A DNA stretch of 64,000 bases from Papio anubis (lineage: Eukaryota; Chordata; Mammalia; Primates; Cercopithecidae), in the NCBI RefSeq assembly GCF_008728515.1, contig NC_044984.1, positions 93,667,181 to 93,731,180 of the forward strand, given 5' to 3'. The position numbers and the translations under genes were made by a program. Under the pieces are notes generated by a model that saw only the letters and a list, made by a program, of their open reading frames with translations, did not search any database and was not told where the DNA came from. This document shows positions 11,124-23,338 of this stretch, in pieces. How positions within the stretch are numbered: the first letter of the stretch is position 1; each line of letters opens with the position of its first letter.

Positions 11124-14100
11124 GTACCTATTTTACAAATTGTATATTTTGTGCTGATATCAATTTAAATAAAATTATATTATTTCATAATTATTTGACT
11201 AGTGTCAGAAATTATCACTAAATTGATGACAAAAGCTTTGGATAGGGGAACTATCTCAAAATATTGTTTACCTAGCATAGTGATGCTGTCTAGCAATAGG
11301 ATAGAGGATAGTGGGAATATTTTAGTTCTGAAAAAAAGTGGTTCTTTACAGTTACAAGGACAAAGAAAAACTCAGTATTTCTAGAAAGGAACATAAAGAT
11401 TCTGACTCTCAGAATCCCTAGAAACACAAATACAACAAGAAATCTTGTTTCTTCAAAATTCTTCTTGTGAAGTTACTGCAGTTAATATCAGTAGTCAAAT
11501 AGGGGATTCTCTCTACACATAGCAATGGTCAAGAAAGCTTGAATAACCACAGAAAGGAGCTTGGAATCAAAGAAGCCCAGGGTAGGAAGGCATCTTTAAA
11601 ATCACCTGGCTCTATACTTCGTTTAAGACTTGAATCATCCAGCAACTTCTCTGCCATACAATATTCAGACTCCAGTAATGGAGAACCCATTTCTTTCTAA
11701 AGCAGTGAACTCCTTTAATGGAAACCTACATAAATGGTAAAATGTCCTCCCTTATGAACTGAAATCTGTTTTTCTTTAACTTCCATTTCCATAACAGAAA
11801 TTTAACTACACTTTGGGGGATGGTTTTTACTTTCATACAGCATTTTGACTATGCACAAGAATTTGAACTCCAGGAGTTTTCTGGACCTATAATTTAGGTT
11901 TTGGGAGGATATGGTGGGGGCAAGGCAGGAAGAAAAGAAGGTCTTAGTGTTATGCTTCAATCCAGAAATTCCTGAAGTTCATCACCAACAATTATTGGAG
12001 GAGTTGTTAATAAAGTCATTGTTAAACGTTCACTGTTATTGTTTCTTGTGTACTGCTCCCTCAGCAACCTCACAAGGTGCAAGTGGGGTAGGGGATGACT
12101 GAGAAGGCAGCATTCAGCCATTCCTGGGTCTTTAGACCCGATGCCATCAAATACTAATAATTCTCTGTTGTAACCCATAGCAAAGACTTTGCTAGGCAGG
12201 TTTTTCCATCACTGAACAAGCTAAATATTTAGAAAGTGTTACCTTGTGTGTCTCCCTACTCCCACCCCATAACTTTCACCACTGAATCCTTTACTAGATA
12301 AGCAACACATACGGGTATTTGGAGTCCTTCATGTAATCGAATAGGGGGATAGTTTCTGAGGATGGTTTTACATGACAGATGGTTTCTAGATTATCCAGGT
12401 TTTTATCCACTGGATGCTGTCTAGCATATCAAAGACATTTTAAAACTCTTAAATAAATATGTGCTAACCAGGTCCAAAGAGGCTGCCACTTCTGGTGATC
12501 TGGTCACTGTTCTTTTCCCAATGCAGTATAATTTTATGAGCACTTTGTTAAAGCTGCATTTCTCTGCAAACCAGGTCAGTTAAATTTCCTATTTCATTTT
12601 CACATATCTAGTGTTCATTTTTACATATCTAGTGATCTTTTCTTATACAGTTGATTTTTTTAACCTCAAGGAAGGATTTTATATTTATCCTTAGTAAATT
12701 TCATTCTAACGGTTTTTATCCAGTGTTATAGCCTCTGGAGATTATTCTGCATCTTGATTTTGTCATCAACCAGGTAAGCCATTACTCCCCTCCCAGGTTT
12801 GTAGCATCCACAACTTTGGAAAGAACAATGTAATGGTCCTCGTGGTCCCTGACTCTGCCTTCTTCTAACTTTTGCAGTTAAGGTCAATTAAAATGCATTA
12901 ATTCAAAATAGTCTTTCCTTCCGGGATCAATTCTGTTTATTAGACTGAAGGAAGGGACAGAATGAATTTAGAATCATATTTTAGCACAGGAAAAACTGTA
13001 TAATTGTGATTGTTGGATTCTTCAGGATTGCATGATATAATATTTCAAATGGCCTCTAATTTTCTTAGCTCTCTTTTCAGGGAGGAAAATCCAAGTTTAT
13101 ATGCAAAAATGTAGCCATTATACGTATCTGACAAAAATTCGACAAGTAGGAACGAAAGCAATGTAGACCAAGGAAAATGGCTTGACACTGGAATACAGAA
13201 AGGGTGAATAATCCGGAGTCAAATAAAGGTCCCAAAAGAGTGAGTGAAACTCTCCCTGAATCTTGAGTTCACACTATATATAAAGGTTTGCAGGAAAAGA
13301 AACAGAAAAACGCAGTGAACAGGCAGTCCTGGAGAGCCTGGACAAAGACGAAGATTATAATAAGAGAAAGACACTTCCTTGTCATTTTATGGGAAAATGA
13401 GAAGGAAGAGGCGAAGAAGTTTGTGTATGTGCATGAGAGATAGGGGAGGGAGTTGGGTAGTGAGAGTTGTGGTGGAAAAAAATCCTGCTTTGTGCTTTTT
13501 GATTCTTTCTGGAGCTTAGCTCAATTGAACGTCTCTTTTTTTTTTTTTTTCCTTCCAAGAATTGACATGCTGATATAACAGCTCAAAAACCAATAATTTC
13601 TAATGAGGTTTGCTACATCAAATGTGATCTAGCCCAACATTTTTATTTAGCTGTAGTGAAAAAAACAATTCTCCAAAGGCTAATTCTTGCTGGAGGTCAC
13701 ACAGCCAATTTATTTCAGAGTTGAGACAAGAGAATCCATGTCTCCCAATCACTAGTTCAGTAGTTTTTTCTATGGAGGACTCCCTTGACTAATAGTTCAA
13801 ACAACACAGCATCAAATCTTGTTCTCTATCAACCTAATCTACCTTCTGCTGGAAGCTGATTAAACAAATAATTACAGCAGCAAATGAATGATTGTGACTT
13901 GTTTAACTGTATCTGGACCTGGAGGTAACTATTTGTTTTTATATTAGGTTTTAAAAAGCAGATTTAAATATTATAATTATATAGAAAGTATAGAGATCAA
14001 GAATCAGAGCAATCACTACATAGCTCTATGAATTTGCTGCAGAGAATTAAGACATAACATATCAGATAGATTTGAAGCACCCTATGTATTACTTTGTAAT

Positions 14101-14319
14101 CTATTTCTCATACTTCATCTTTAAATGTATTAATTATAATCTTCCATGAATTAGATTGGTAAAGAAGTTGACAAGGGGCTTTATTTTTAAAATAAAGAAA
14201 ATACTGCAACGTAATATTTGATTATATGAATAGGGTCTGGTACACAAATGTTTGTCCTTCAATTTCCATTTATGAATGGATTTGCTTCTACGCTCTCTTT
14301 TCCGTGTCATTATCATTTG
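11124..14319. other. No gene; unassigned
   Basis: About 3.2 kb with no confident repeat or gene. The stretch near 11540-11790 (AACTTCTCTGCCATACA, CCATTTCTTTCTAAAGC) looks like an old unnamed repeat. A MIR-like piece may lie near 13690-13790 (GGAGGTCACACAGCC). A T-run lies at 13533-13550. A TATA-like TATATATAAAGG at about 13276 has no supporting context. Confidence 0.4.
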
Positions 14320-15260
14320 TCTATTTCTGTATTAATTCCGCATCATCTTAATTACTAATAGTTTCATAAGATTTGATACCTGACAAAGCAACTTCTCCCA
14401 TATTTTCACACTAATTTTGGCTCCTTGTTTTTCCTCATTAATTTTAGAATATGCTTGTTAAGGTCCATGAAAAACTTTGTTGGAATATGATAATGGTTTT
14501 ATACTGTAAATTGAGAGATGAATAATATCTCTATGATATTGAGTCAGGCCATTTTTGGAAATGGCCTATGATATCATTTATTTCCATTTTTATATCCTTC
14601 AAAACTGTTCTGTATTTTTTCCACAAATGTCTTTCACATATTTTATTAGATTTATGCCTAGGTAATTTGTAGATTTATTGTTATTACGTAGGAAGAATAC
14701 TATATTTGTATATGTAGTATATGTGTGTGCTATATATAACATATATAACATGTACACTGTATGTAATATATGTGTATACTACAGGTATTTACAAATACTA
14801 TCAGTTTTCATGTATCAATCCTACAGCTAGGAACTTTGCTAAACTCCCTAATAGTTTGTAGTTACTTTTAGGTTTCCTATGGTTGCAACCTTATAAATCC
14901 CATGTAATTTCAGTTTATGTTTTCCTTTTCAACCATTATGCCTTGTATTTCTTTTTCTTATCACATTGCATTGGCCAGGGCACCATTATATTTTGAATAC
15001 GAGCAGTTATGTTTTAGACAGATAATTTTTGTCAATTTAAAAATTTATCTTCCATTTACTGTTTGCTAATTTGGTTTATTTTTCAATTTTATGAGTGTGG
15101 AATTTTATCAAATATATTTCAAGCTCCTACTGAGTTAATGTTATGTTTTTTTTTCCCTTTAATCGATTGACATTAATAGTTCTCCACATATTGAAACATT
15201 CTTGTATTTTCATTAATTTTTATGGCCCTATAAATTCTGATATTATCAGCTGAAAGTCAT
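14320..15260 (-). mobile_element. Ancient L1 (L1M5-like) ORF2 fragment
   Basis: Very diverged antisense L1 reverse-transcriptase region. The plus strand keeps the order GAGATGAATAATATCTC, TTTTATTAGATTTATGCCTAGG, then much later CAAATATATTTCAAGCTCC and TCGATTGACATTAATAG. All frames are destroyed. AT-rich TATG/TATA runs lie near 14698-14790. Confidence 0.6.
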
Positions 15261-16071
15261 GCTTGCCACAGGATTTTCAAGGTTAAAAATCACTAAGTGT
15301 GAGTCTTGTCTTTAGGAATCAAGTCGTGCATCTTAATGGATGTGTATGTGTACAGATGTATACACATTAATTTACATAAACACACATACATCTAGTCACA
15401 CATAAATACATAAATATACATGCATATAAAATAAAATATAAATAATGGTGCCTATACTTTGTCCATTTTATTTCAGGAAAATCATGAAAGTTGTCATTGT
15501 TTAATCCTAATAACCTTTTGTGATAGCCATATATTATAATTGGTGTAGCAATGAGAACAAAATAAAGTGAAGCTCTACGGAATTTTAAATAAGCCTAAGC
15601 AGTACTACAAACAGTATTCATTTTGGCTAAACACTATGATGTCCTCTTAAGAACATTACTTAAAGATTTTAAAGCTCATTTTCTCTTTAGTAATCACGAG
15701 TTTGGAGTGAAGTGGCAATGCAGGGAATAAAAAGAACTTACTATAAATGGTATTTGAATATTCCTTATGTGGATCCACATAGTGTTGCTAGGAAACATGG
15801 TTTCTTAGCATTTGGAAAGCTAGAAAACCAAGCTTCTTACCTCTTTTGGCCATAGAAATCTCTATCATGGATGTGATTTAAGAGAGTTTGGAGATTAGTT
15901 GGCTTCAAAATATTTGGATAACCACAAATTATGTTTCATGATCAACCATCCCTTAAGAAATAATAACATGTTTTCAACTCATGCTCAAAAATAGGAAAGT
16001 ATACACTGTATTATCTTTCATTACCGGGATATCACATAACTGAAGTAACAGAATAGTGGTTAAAACTATAG
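15261..16071. other. No feature recognised
   Basis: Unassigned AT-rich sequence. CA/TA-rich low-complexity DNA lies at about 15335-15450. Confidence 0.45.
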
Positions 16072-16555
16072 TGATGATTAATTTTACATGTCAGCTTAAC
16101 TGGGCCACAGGGTGTCCCAATAGTTGATCAAACATTATGATGGGTGTTTCTGTGAGGGTGTTTCTGAATGAGATTAATGTTTGAATTGGTATATTACTTA
16201 AAGCAGCTTGTCCTCCCTAATGTTTGTGCCTCATCGAATCAGCTGAAGGCCTGAATAGAACAAAAGGCTGACCCTCTTTCTATTAGGGAGGATTCTTCCT
16301 ACTTGACTACCTTTGGATTGAGACATTAGCTCTTTTCCTGCTTTCAGACACAAACTGAAACATTGGCTCTTTCTGGGTCCCAAGCTTGCTTACCTTAGGA
16401 CAGGAACTACATCATTGGCTCTTGGGTTTTCAGGCCTTCACACTCAGGCTGGGACTAAACCATCAGCTATGCTGGGTCTCCAACTTGCCGAGTCACCCTA
16501 TAGATCTTGGGAGCTTCCTGCCTCCATAATCATGTGAGCCAATTCCTTATAATAA

Positions 16556-16604
<49 letters not shown>

Positions 16605-16675
16605 CCTACCTACCTACCTATCTATCTATCTACATCCTATTGCTTCTATTTGTTTGGAGAATCCTGACTAATACA
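16072..16675 (+). mobile_element. MLT2-like ERVL LTR with expanded tetranucleotide
   Basis: Starts TGATGATTAATTTTACATG and ends CTGACTAATACA. It contains GGGTGTTTCTGTGAGGGTG, GAATAGAACAAAAGGCTGAC and CATAATCATGTGAGCCAATTC followed by AATAAATCT. It is the sense counterpart of 6715-7179. The AT-rich segment normally found after AATAAATCT is replaced by a TATC array. Confidence 0.8.
16556..16633 (+). repeat. (TATC)n microsatellite with a CTAC block
   Basis: About 19 tetranucleotide units. A block of CTAC/CCTA units is flanked on both sides by CTAT units. It lies inside the 3' part of the MLT2-like LTR, just after its AATAAA. Confidence 0.95.
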
Positions 16676-16679
16676 AATA

Positions 16680-16912
16680 TAAACTCTATAGCCAGACTGG
16701 TTAGGTTTGAATTAGAGCTTTGTCACTTACTGCCTATGTGACTCAGCAAGTTATTTAAAATCTCTGTGCCTTGTTTTCCTCATCTTTAAAACAAGGAAAA
16801 CAATAGCACCTGCCTAATGGAACTTTGTGAGAATTAAATGAGCTATTACATACAAGACACTTAGTAGGAAGTCTGACCATAATAAATGTTGGATAAATGT
16901 TACCTATTATTA
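16680..16912 (-). mobile_element. MIR SINE
   Basis: Antisense MIR: GTCACTTACTGCCTATGTGAC, TTTTCCTCATCTTTAAAAC and GAACTTTGTGAGAATTAAATG in the expected order, ending AATAAATGTTGGATAAATG. Nearly full MIR length. Confidence 0.8.
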
Positions 16913-18591
16913 CTGTGTGGTTGCTGTTGTCATTCTTGTATTACAAAATGTATTTTCAGGTGGAAGTATTACAAATGTCACCATTTCTTACACTCTCAAA
17001 ACTTCTTAAGCAAACAGAATTTACTCTTGCCAATATTAATCTAGAGATGGATAGCCCAGTGAGAAATTTACATTCTTTTGCTAAATGGGTTTCCTATAAC
17101 ATTGCCAGAAACCCAGCAAGTTGAAAAAAATATACAGAAAAAGAAAGAAACAAATGTAGACTCTGTGGGTGAGTGGGTGCATCCATGGAATTAAAGAGAA
17201 AGGGGGACGGTTTAAATGGAACACTGGATATATGTCTTAAGTGCATTTGTATCAAAAGAAGGGCATATATATGAAGGTATAAAATGTAATTTCTTCAGCT
17301 TCATAAAACCTGGGTATGAAGAGAGATTGATGTCACAAGTATCAGTATAGAAGTAAACACCATCAGAATTCAGAAATCGAAGTGAAGAACAATTCTGTAT
17401 GCAAATTGAAACCACCAGAGGGAACCTAGGTAGGTGGAATACAATTACCCAAACTGGAAAGTGCCCAGGAAGCTGGATTAATAATCTACATTTTTAAGAA
17501 GTGCCAGGCATTTTTGAAGTCAAAAATGTTCAGAAACTTTTGATTATATTTTATAATCACAAAATATTTTGAAAGTACATTCAATGTACTAGTTGGAACC
17601 ATACCAAAAATAAGAGCTCAGTGAGAAGGAAAGAGGAATGTGGTACTTTTATTGTTATATATATTTCATCTTTTTATAGCATTGAGGAGGCTTATATTTA
17701 AATAGAATGACAGAAACGAATGATTCCCTCTCGACAGGTGCAAAATCTTAGAGCATTATTTTTCTCTCAAAGCAAACTATACGATTCAATTCCCCATTAC
17801 AAGAAAAAATGAAAAAAGTACGATAACGAGTTTTATTAGAGAGTATACTCGAAGCATTTGGAGAAATTTTAGAAAGAGAATTTCACAATAGCATTGAACT
17901 AAATCTTAGGAATGATTTCTACAGTTTCTAGGCAGAAGGCTATCTAGGTTAAACAAGTCATTTCTTCAGCCATTAGATCTGCCCTTCTGTAATAGCTGCA
18001 CATTTTTGTACAAAGGGCTATCTCTTAGGGCCAGCAACCTGGAGTCTTGTTTTTAAAAGAAATGATGTCAGAAGTGCTGGCTAATTAACAAAAGGCACTG
18101 GCAACATTTAGGGACTTACAAGCAGTGGACAACATTGTTCTTTTCATTTTATAATATGAAAGTATTCACATAACTATTATCTGCTATCCTTGAATGGTGA
18201 GGTGGGCACAAGAAGACCTACACAGTACCTGAATAGGAAGTGGTGAAATAAATGTTGACTTGTTTCAAACAGTCTCTTTTTAGAAGATCAGTGTGTTCCT
18301 TACAGTTACAGTGAGAACTGTAAGTCTGCTTGTCTGACTTTTCATGAAATGCTCTTCCAAAATGACGACATAGACCAAGTATATATTCCTAAAACCTGTG
18401 CCAAGCAACTTTCCTATCTTGTATTAGCATTGAGTTAACTAACAACATTATAAAATAGATGGAAGAATAAAGATTAACCTAATGAATCAATGGATACGTA
18501 AATATTTTTACCACAGACAAGTCAAGGGTAAGGGTATTATGACCCTCTATTTAAGATCATCTTTCTCATCCATGACATGAGACAGGCATAG
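16913..18591. other. No gene; unassigned
   Basis: About 1.7 kb without a repeat or open frame I can assign. The right end is the target site of L1-A. Confidence 0.45.
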
Positions 18592-20793
18592 AATATTGGC
18601 TTTGTGTTAACAAGGAAATTTATAGCATTAAATGCCCACATCAGAAAGCTAGAAAGATCTCAAATCAACACCCTAACATCACAATTAAAAGAGCTAGTGA
18701 AGCAAGAGCAAACTAATCCAAAAACTAGCAGAAGACAAGAAATAACTAAGATCAGAGCAGAACTGAAGGAGACGGAAACATGAGAAACCCTTCAAAAAAT
18801 CAATGAATCCAGGAGATGTTTTTTTGAAAAAATTAACAAAATAGATAGACTGCTAACTAGACTAATAAGGAAAAAAAGAGAGAAGAATCAAATATATACA
18901 TTAAAAAATGATAAAGAGGATATCACCACTGACCCCACAGAAATACAAACTACTATCAGAGAATATTATAAACCACTATATGCAAATAAACTGGAAAATC
19001 TAGAAGAAATGAATAGGTTCCTGGACACATACACCCTCCCAAAACTAAACCAGGAAGAAATCGTATCCCTGAATAGACCAATAACATGTTTGAAATTGAG
19101 GCAGTAATAGCCTACCAACTAAAAAAAAAGTCCAGGATCAGACAGATTCACAGCTGAATTCTACCAGAAGTACAAAGAGGAGCTGATACCAAACCTTCTG
19201 AAACTATTCCAAACAACTGAAAAGGAGGGAATCTTCCCTAACTCATTTTATGAAGCCAGCATCATCCTGATACCAAAACTGGGCAGAGACACAACAAAAA
19301 AAGAAAACTTAAAGCCAACATCCCTGATGAAGATCGATGCAAAAATCCTCAATAAAATACTGGCAAACTGAATCCAGCAGCACAACAAAAAACGTATCCA
19401 CCACGATCAAGTCGGCTTCATCCCTGGGATGCAAAACTGGTTCAACATACACAAATCAGTATATGTAATCCATCACATAAACAGAACCAATGACAAAACA
19501 CACATGATTATCTCAGTAGGTGCAGAAAAGGCCTTTGATAAAATTCAACATCCCTTCATGTTAAAAACTCTCAATAAACTAGGTATTGATGGAACATATC
19601 TCAAAATAATAATAAGTATTTATGACAAACCCACAGCCAATATCATATTGAATGGGCAAAAGCTGGAAGCATTCCCTTTGAAAACTGGTACAAGACAAGG
19701 ATGCCCTTTCTCACCACTCCTATTCAACATAGTATTGGAAGTTCTGGCTAGGGAAATCAGGCAAGAGAAAGAAACAAAGGGCATTCAAATAGGAAGAGAG
19801 GAAGTCAAATTGTCTGTGTTTGCAGATGACATGATTGTATATTTATAAGATCCTATCATCTCACCCAAAAACTCCTTAAGCTGATAAGTAACTTCAGCAA
19901 AGTCTTAGGATACAAAATCAACATGCAAAAATCACAAGCATTCCTATACACCAACAATAGACAAGCAGAGAGCCAAATCATGAGTGAACTCCCATTCACA
20001 AAGAAAACAAAATACCTGGGAATACAGCTAACAAGGGATGTGAAGGACCTCTTCAGGGAGAACTATAAACCACTGCTGAAGGAAGTAAGAGAGGACACAA
20101 ACAAAAGGAAGAACATTCCATCCTCATGGATAGGAAGAATCAATATTGTGAAAATGGCCATACTGCCCAAACTAATTTATAGATTCAATGCTATTCCCAT
20201 TAAACTAACATTGACATTCTTCACAGAATTAGAAAAAACTACTTTAAATTTCTTATGGAATTAAAGAAGACCCCATATATCCAAGAAAATCCTAAGCAAA
20301 AAGAACAAAACTGGAGGCATCATGCTATCTGACTTCAAAGTATACTACAAGGCTACAGTAACCAAAACAGCATGGTACTGGCACCAAACAGACACAAAGA
20401 CCAATGGAACAGAACAGAGACCTCAGAAATAACACCACACATCTACAACCATCTGATCTTTGACAAGCCTGACAAAAAACAAAAGCAATAGGGAAAGGAT
20501 TTCCTATTCAATAAATGGTGGTGGGAAAACTGGCTAGCCATATGCAGAAAACTGAAACTGGACCACTTCCTTATACCTTATACAAAAATTAATTTAAGAT
20601 GGATTAAAGACTTAAATGTTAGACTTAAAACCATAAAAACCCTAGACGAAAACCTAGGCAATACCATTCAGGACACAGGCATGGGCAAAGACTTCATGAC
20701 GAAAATGCCAAAAGCAATTGCAACAAAAACAAAAACTGACAAATGGGATCTAATTAAACTAAAGAGCTTCTGCACAGCAAACGAAACTACCAT

Positions 20794-21108
20794 TGGTGGG
20801 TGTGGTGGCTCACGCCTGTAATCCCAACACTTTGGGAGGCTGAGGTGGGTGGATCATGAGGTCAAGAGCTCAAGACCATCCTGGCCAACGTGGTGAAACT
20901 GCCTCTCTACTAAAAATACAAAAATTAGCTAGGCGTGGTGGTGCATGCCTGTAGTCCCAGCTACTCAGGAGGCTGAGACAGGAGAATTGCTTGAACCCAG
21001 GAGGCAGAGGTTTCAGTGAGCCGAGATTGTGCCACTGCACTCCAGCCAAGTGACAGTGTGAGACTTCAAAAAAAAAAAAAAAAAAACAACAACAAAAAAA
21101 CAAAAAAC
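20794..21108 (+). mobile_element. AluS-like, full length, inside L1-A
   Basis: Sense Alu from GGTGGGTGTGGTGGCTC to an A-rich tail at about 21068-21108. The L1 text AAACTACCAT before it and AACAACTGCTAT after it look like a decayed target-site duplication. Divergence suits AluS rather than AluY. Confidence 0.92.
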
Positions 21109-21397
21109 AACTGCTATCAGAGCAAACAGGCAACTTACAAAATGGAACAAAATTTTTACAATCTACCTATGTAACAAAGGTCTAATATCCAAAAGTTACA
21201 AGGAACTTAAACAAATTTACAGGAAAAAAACAACCCCATCAAAAGTGGGAAAATAATATGAATAGACAGTACTCAAAAGAAGACATTTACGTGGCCAAAA
21301 AACATGAAAAAAAGCTCAACATCATTGATCATTAGAGAAATGCAAATCAAAACCACAATGAGATACCGCCTCATGCCAGTCAGAATGGTAATTATTA

Positions 21398-21525
21398 TTT
21401 TTTATAAGTTTTATTAATATTTGAATACAATTCACATAACATAAAATTCATCCTTTTAAAATATGCCATTTGGTGATTTTTTTATATTCAGAAAGTCGTG
21501 CAAGCACGACCACGATCTAATTACT
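21398..21525 (-). mobile_element. L1M 3' terminal piece
   Basis: The minus strand reads CGACTTTCTGAATATAAAAA, then AAAGGATGAATTTTATG and AATATTAATAAAACTT. This resembles the terminal motif of L1MB/L1MC elements (GTGAATATACTAAAA, GGGTGAATTTTATGG, CAATAAAGC). Its AATAAA likely ended the L1-B read-through transcript. Confidence 0.65.
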
Positions 21526-21905
21526 TTTTTTTTAATTATACTTAAGTTCTAGGGTACATGTGAACAACGTGCAGGTTTGTTACACGTGTATACATATGCC
21601 ATGTTGGTGTGCTGCACCCGTTAACTCATCATTTACATTAGGTATATCTCCTAATGCTATCCTTCCCCCATCCCCCCACCCCATGACAGGCCCCAGTGTG
21701 TGATGTTCCCCACCCTGTGTCCAAGTGTTCCCATTGTTCAGTTCTCACCTATGAGTGAGAACATGTAGTGTTTGGTTTTCTGTCCTTGCAATACTTTCCT
21801 CAGAATGAGTTTCCAGCTTCAACCATGTCCCTACAAAGGACACGAACTCATCCGATTTTATGACTGCATAGTATTCCATGGTGTATATATGCCACATTTT
21901 TTTTT
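21526..21905 (-). mobile_element. L1P 3' fragment, 5'-truncated
   Basis: Antisense L1 3' UTR: a T-run at about 21526-21535, GGGTACATGTGAACAACGTG, GGCCCCAGTGTGTGATG, up to GTATTCCATGGTG. It is embedded between the L1M tail and the LTR within the transduced block. Confidence 0.85.
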
Positions 21906-22237
21906 AATTTACTAAGAAAGAGGTTTAATTGTCTCATGGTTCTGGAGGTTCTACAGGAAGCAAGGCTGGGGAGGCCTCGAAACTTACAGTCATGGCAGAA
22001 GGTGAAGGGGAGGCAGACTCACCTTATATGGCAAGAGCAGGAGGAAGAGAGAGAAGAGGGAGGTGCTAAATACTTTTAAACAACAAGACCTCGTGAGAAC
22101 TCACTCAGTATCACGAGAACAGCAAGGGGAAAATCTTTCCTCACGATCCAGTCTCCTCCCACCAGGCGACTCCTCCAACACCAGGAATTACAATTTGACA
22201 TGAGATTTGCGTGGAGACACAAATCCAAACCATATCA
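21906..22237 (-). mobile_element. MST-type LTR, 3' truncated
   Basis: Antisense MaLR LTR: GAAAGAGGTTTAATTGTC, GAGGCCTCGAAACTTACAG, then GAGATTTGCGTGGAGACAC, ending CCAAACCATATCA. The first 40-50 bp (TGTATTAGTC...) are missing at the junction with the L1 fragment. Confidence 0.85.
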
Positions 22238-23124
22238 ACTACACACCTATCAAAAAGGCTAAAATGAAAAATAGTTAACAAGACCAAAAGTTGGTGAGTA
22301 TGCAGAGAAACTGGATCACTCACACATTGCTGGCAGGAATACAGCCACTTTGGAAAAGAATTTAGCAATTTATGAAAAAAACTAAACATGCACCTATCAT
22401 AGAACCTAGCAATTACACTTTTGATATTTATCTCAGAGAAATAAAAACGTATGCTCACACAAAAGCTTGCACACAAATGTTCATAGCAGCTTTGTTTGTA
22501 AAACCAAAAACTATAATTAGTCCAGATGTCCATTCACCAAGTGAATGGTTAAATAAATTGTAGTACATACATACTATGGAATACAATTCAGCAATAAAAA
22601 GGAAAAAAATATCAATTAATATAACCACTTGGATGACTCGCCAGAAAATTATGCTGAGTTTAAAAAAAAAATCCCAAAAGATGACATTCTGTATGGTTAC
22701 ACTGTATACCATTTTTGAGATGACAAAATTTCAGAATATTCTCTATGGTTACATTGTATACCAATTTTGAGATGACAAAATTTCAGAAATGATGGATAGG
22801 TTAGTGGTTGCCAAGGGTTGGGCATGGGGTGGGGGTAGGAAATAATAGGGATGCAGTTTTGGTTATCAAAGATTAACAAAAGAGATCCTATGGTGTTGGA
22901 ACTATTCAGTATCTTGACTGTAGTGGTGGAAATACGAACCTACACAGATGATAAAAATTATATAGAACTTAATACACACACACGTATAACAACCTGAGCA
23001 AATCTGAATAAGTATTTCTTTTACAAGCTGGATTATATTAATGTGAATAACCCAGTTATGATATTACACTACGGTTTTGCAAAACATTCCAACTGGGGGA
23101 AATTGGACAAAGTGTACACATATC
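22238..23124 (+). mobile_element. L1M (L1MC/L1MD-like) ORF2 end and 3' UTR
   Basis: Old L1 in sense: GAAACTGGATCACTCACAC, AATGTTCATAGCAGCTTTG, ACTATGGAATACAATTCAGC, GGGGTAGGAAATAATAGGG, ending AACTGGGGGAAATTGG. All frames are broken. A 51-bp-period tandem duplication lies at 22693-22788. Confidence 0.75.
22693..22788 (+). repeat. Two-copy tandem repeat, period 51 bp
   Basis: TATGGTTACACTGTATACC... and TATGGTTACATTGTATACC... begin 51 bp apart, and each continues to GACAAAATTTCAGAA with only two differences over 45 bases. It lies within the L1M 3' region. Confidence 0.9.
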
Positions 23125-23261
23125 TTTTTTTTTTTAAATTATACTTTATGTTCTAGGGTACATGTGCACAAACATGCAGGTTACATATGTATACATGTGC
23201 CATGTTGGTGTGCTGCACCCATTAACTCGTCATTTACATTAGGTATATCTCCTAATGCTAT

Positions 23262-23290
23262 CCCTCCCCCCTCCCCTCACCCCACAACAG
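23262..23290 (-). other. G-rich tract in L1-B 3' UTR
   Basis: The minus strand has GGGGTGAGGGGAGGGGGGAG, the conserved L1 3'-UTR polypurine tract, which can form a G-quadruplex. Confidence 0.7.
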
Positions 23291-23338
23291 GCCCCAGTGT
23301 GTGATGTTCCCCTTGCTGTATCCAAGTGTTCTCATTGT

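Larger units (their letters stand above)
21398..23124 (-). other. Putative 3' transduced segment of L1-B
   Basis: In transcript order (minus strand) the content is an antisense L1M 3' end, an MST-type LTR, a 0.38-kb L1P 3' fragment with its own poly(A), and an L1M 3' end ending in AATAAA plus a short A-run. L1M and MaLR repeats are older than the L1P host L1-A, so they cannot have inserted there independently. They must have come with L1-B. Confidence 0.7.

Noticed and set aside
10835..11221. 128-codon open frame
   Set aside because: It lies mostly in an antisense MST-type LTR; the length fits chance.
13270..13300. TATA-box-like TATATATAAAGG as a promoter
   Set aside because: No other core-promoter element, CpG content or downstream exon. 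Such motifs are expected by chance in AT-rich DNA.
22693..22788. CRISPR-like or satellite array
   Set aside because: Only two copies without spacers, inside an L1M. A simple tandem duplication in eukaryotic DNA.
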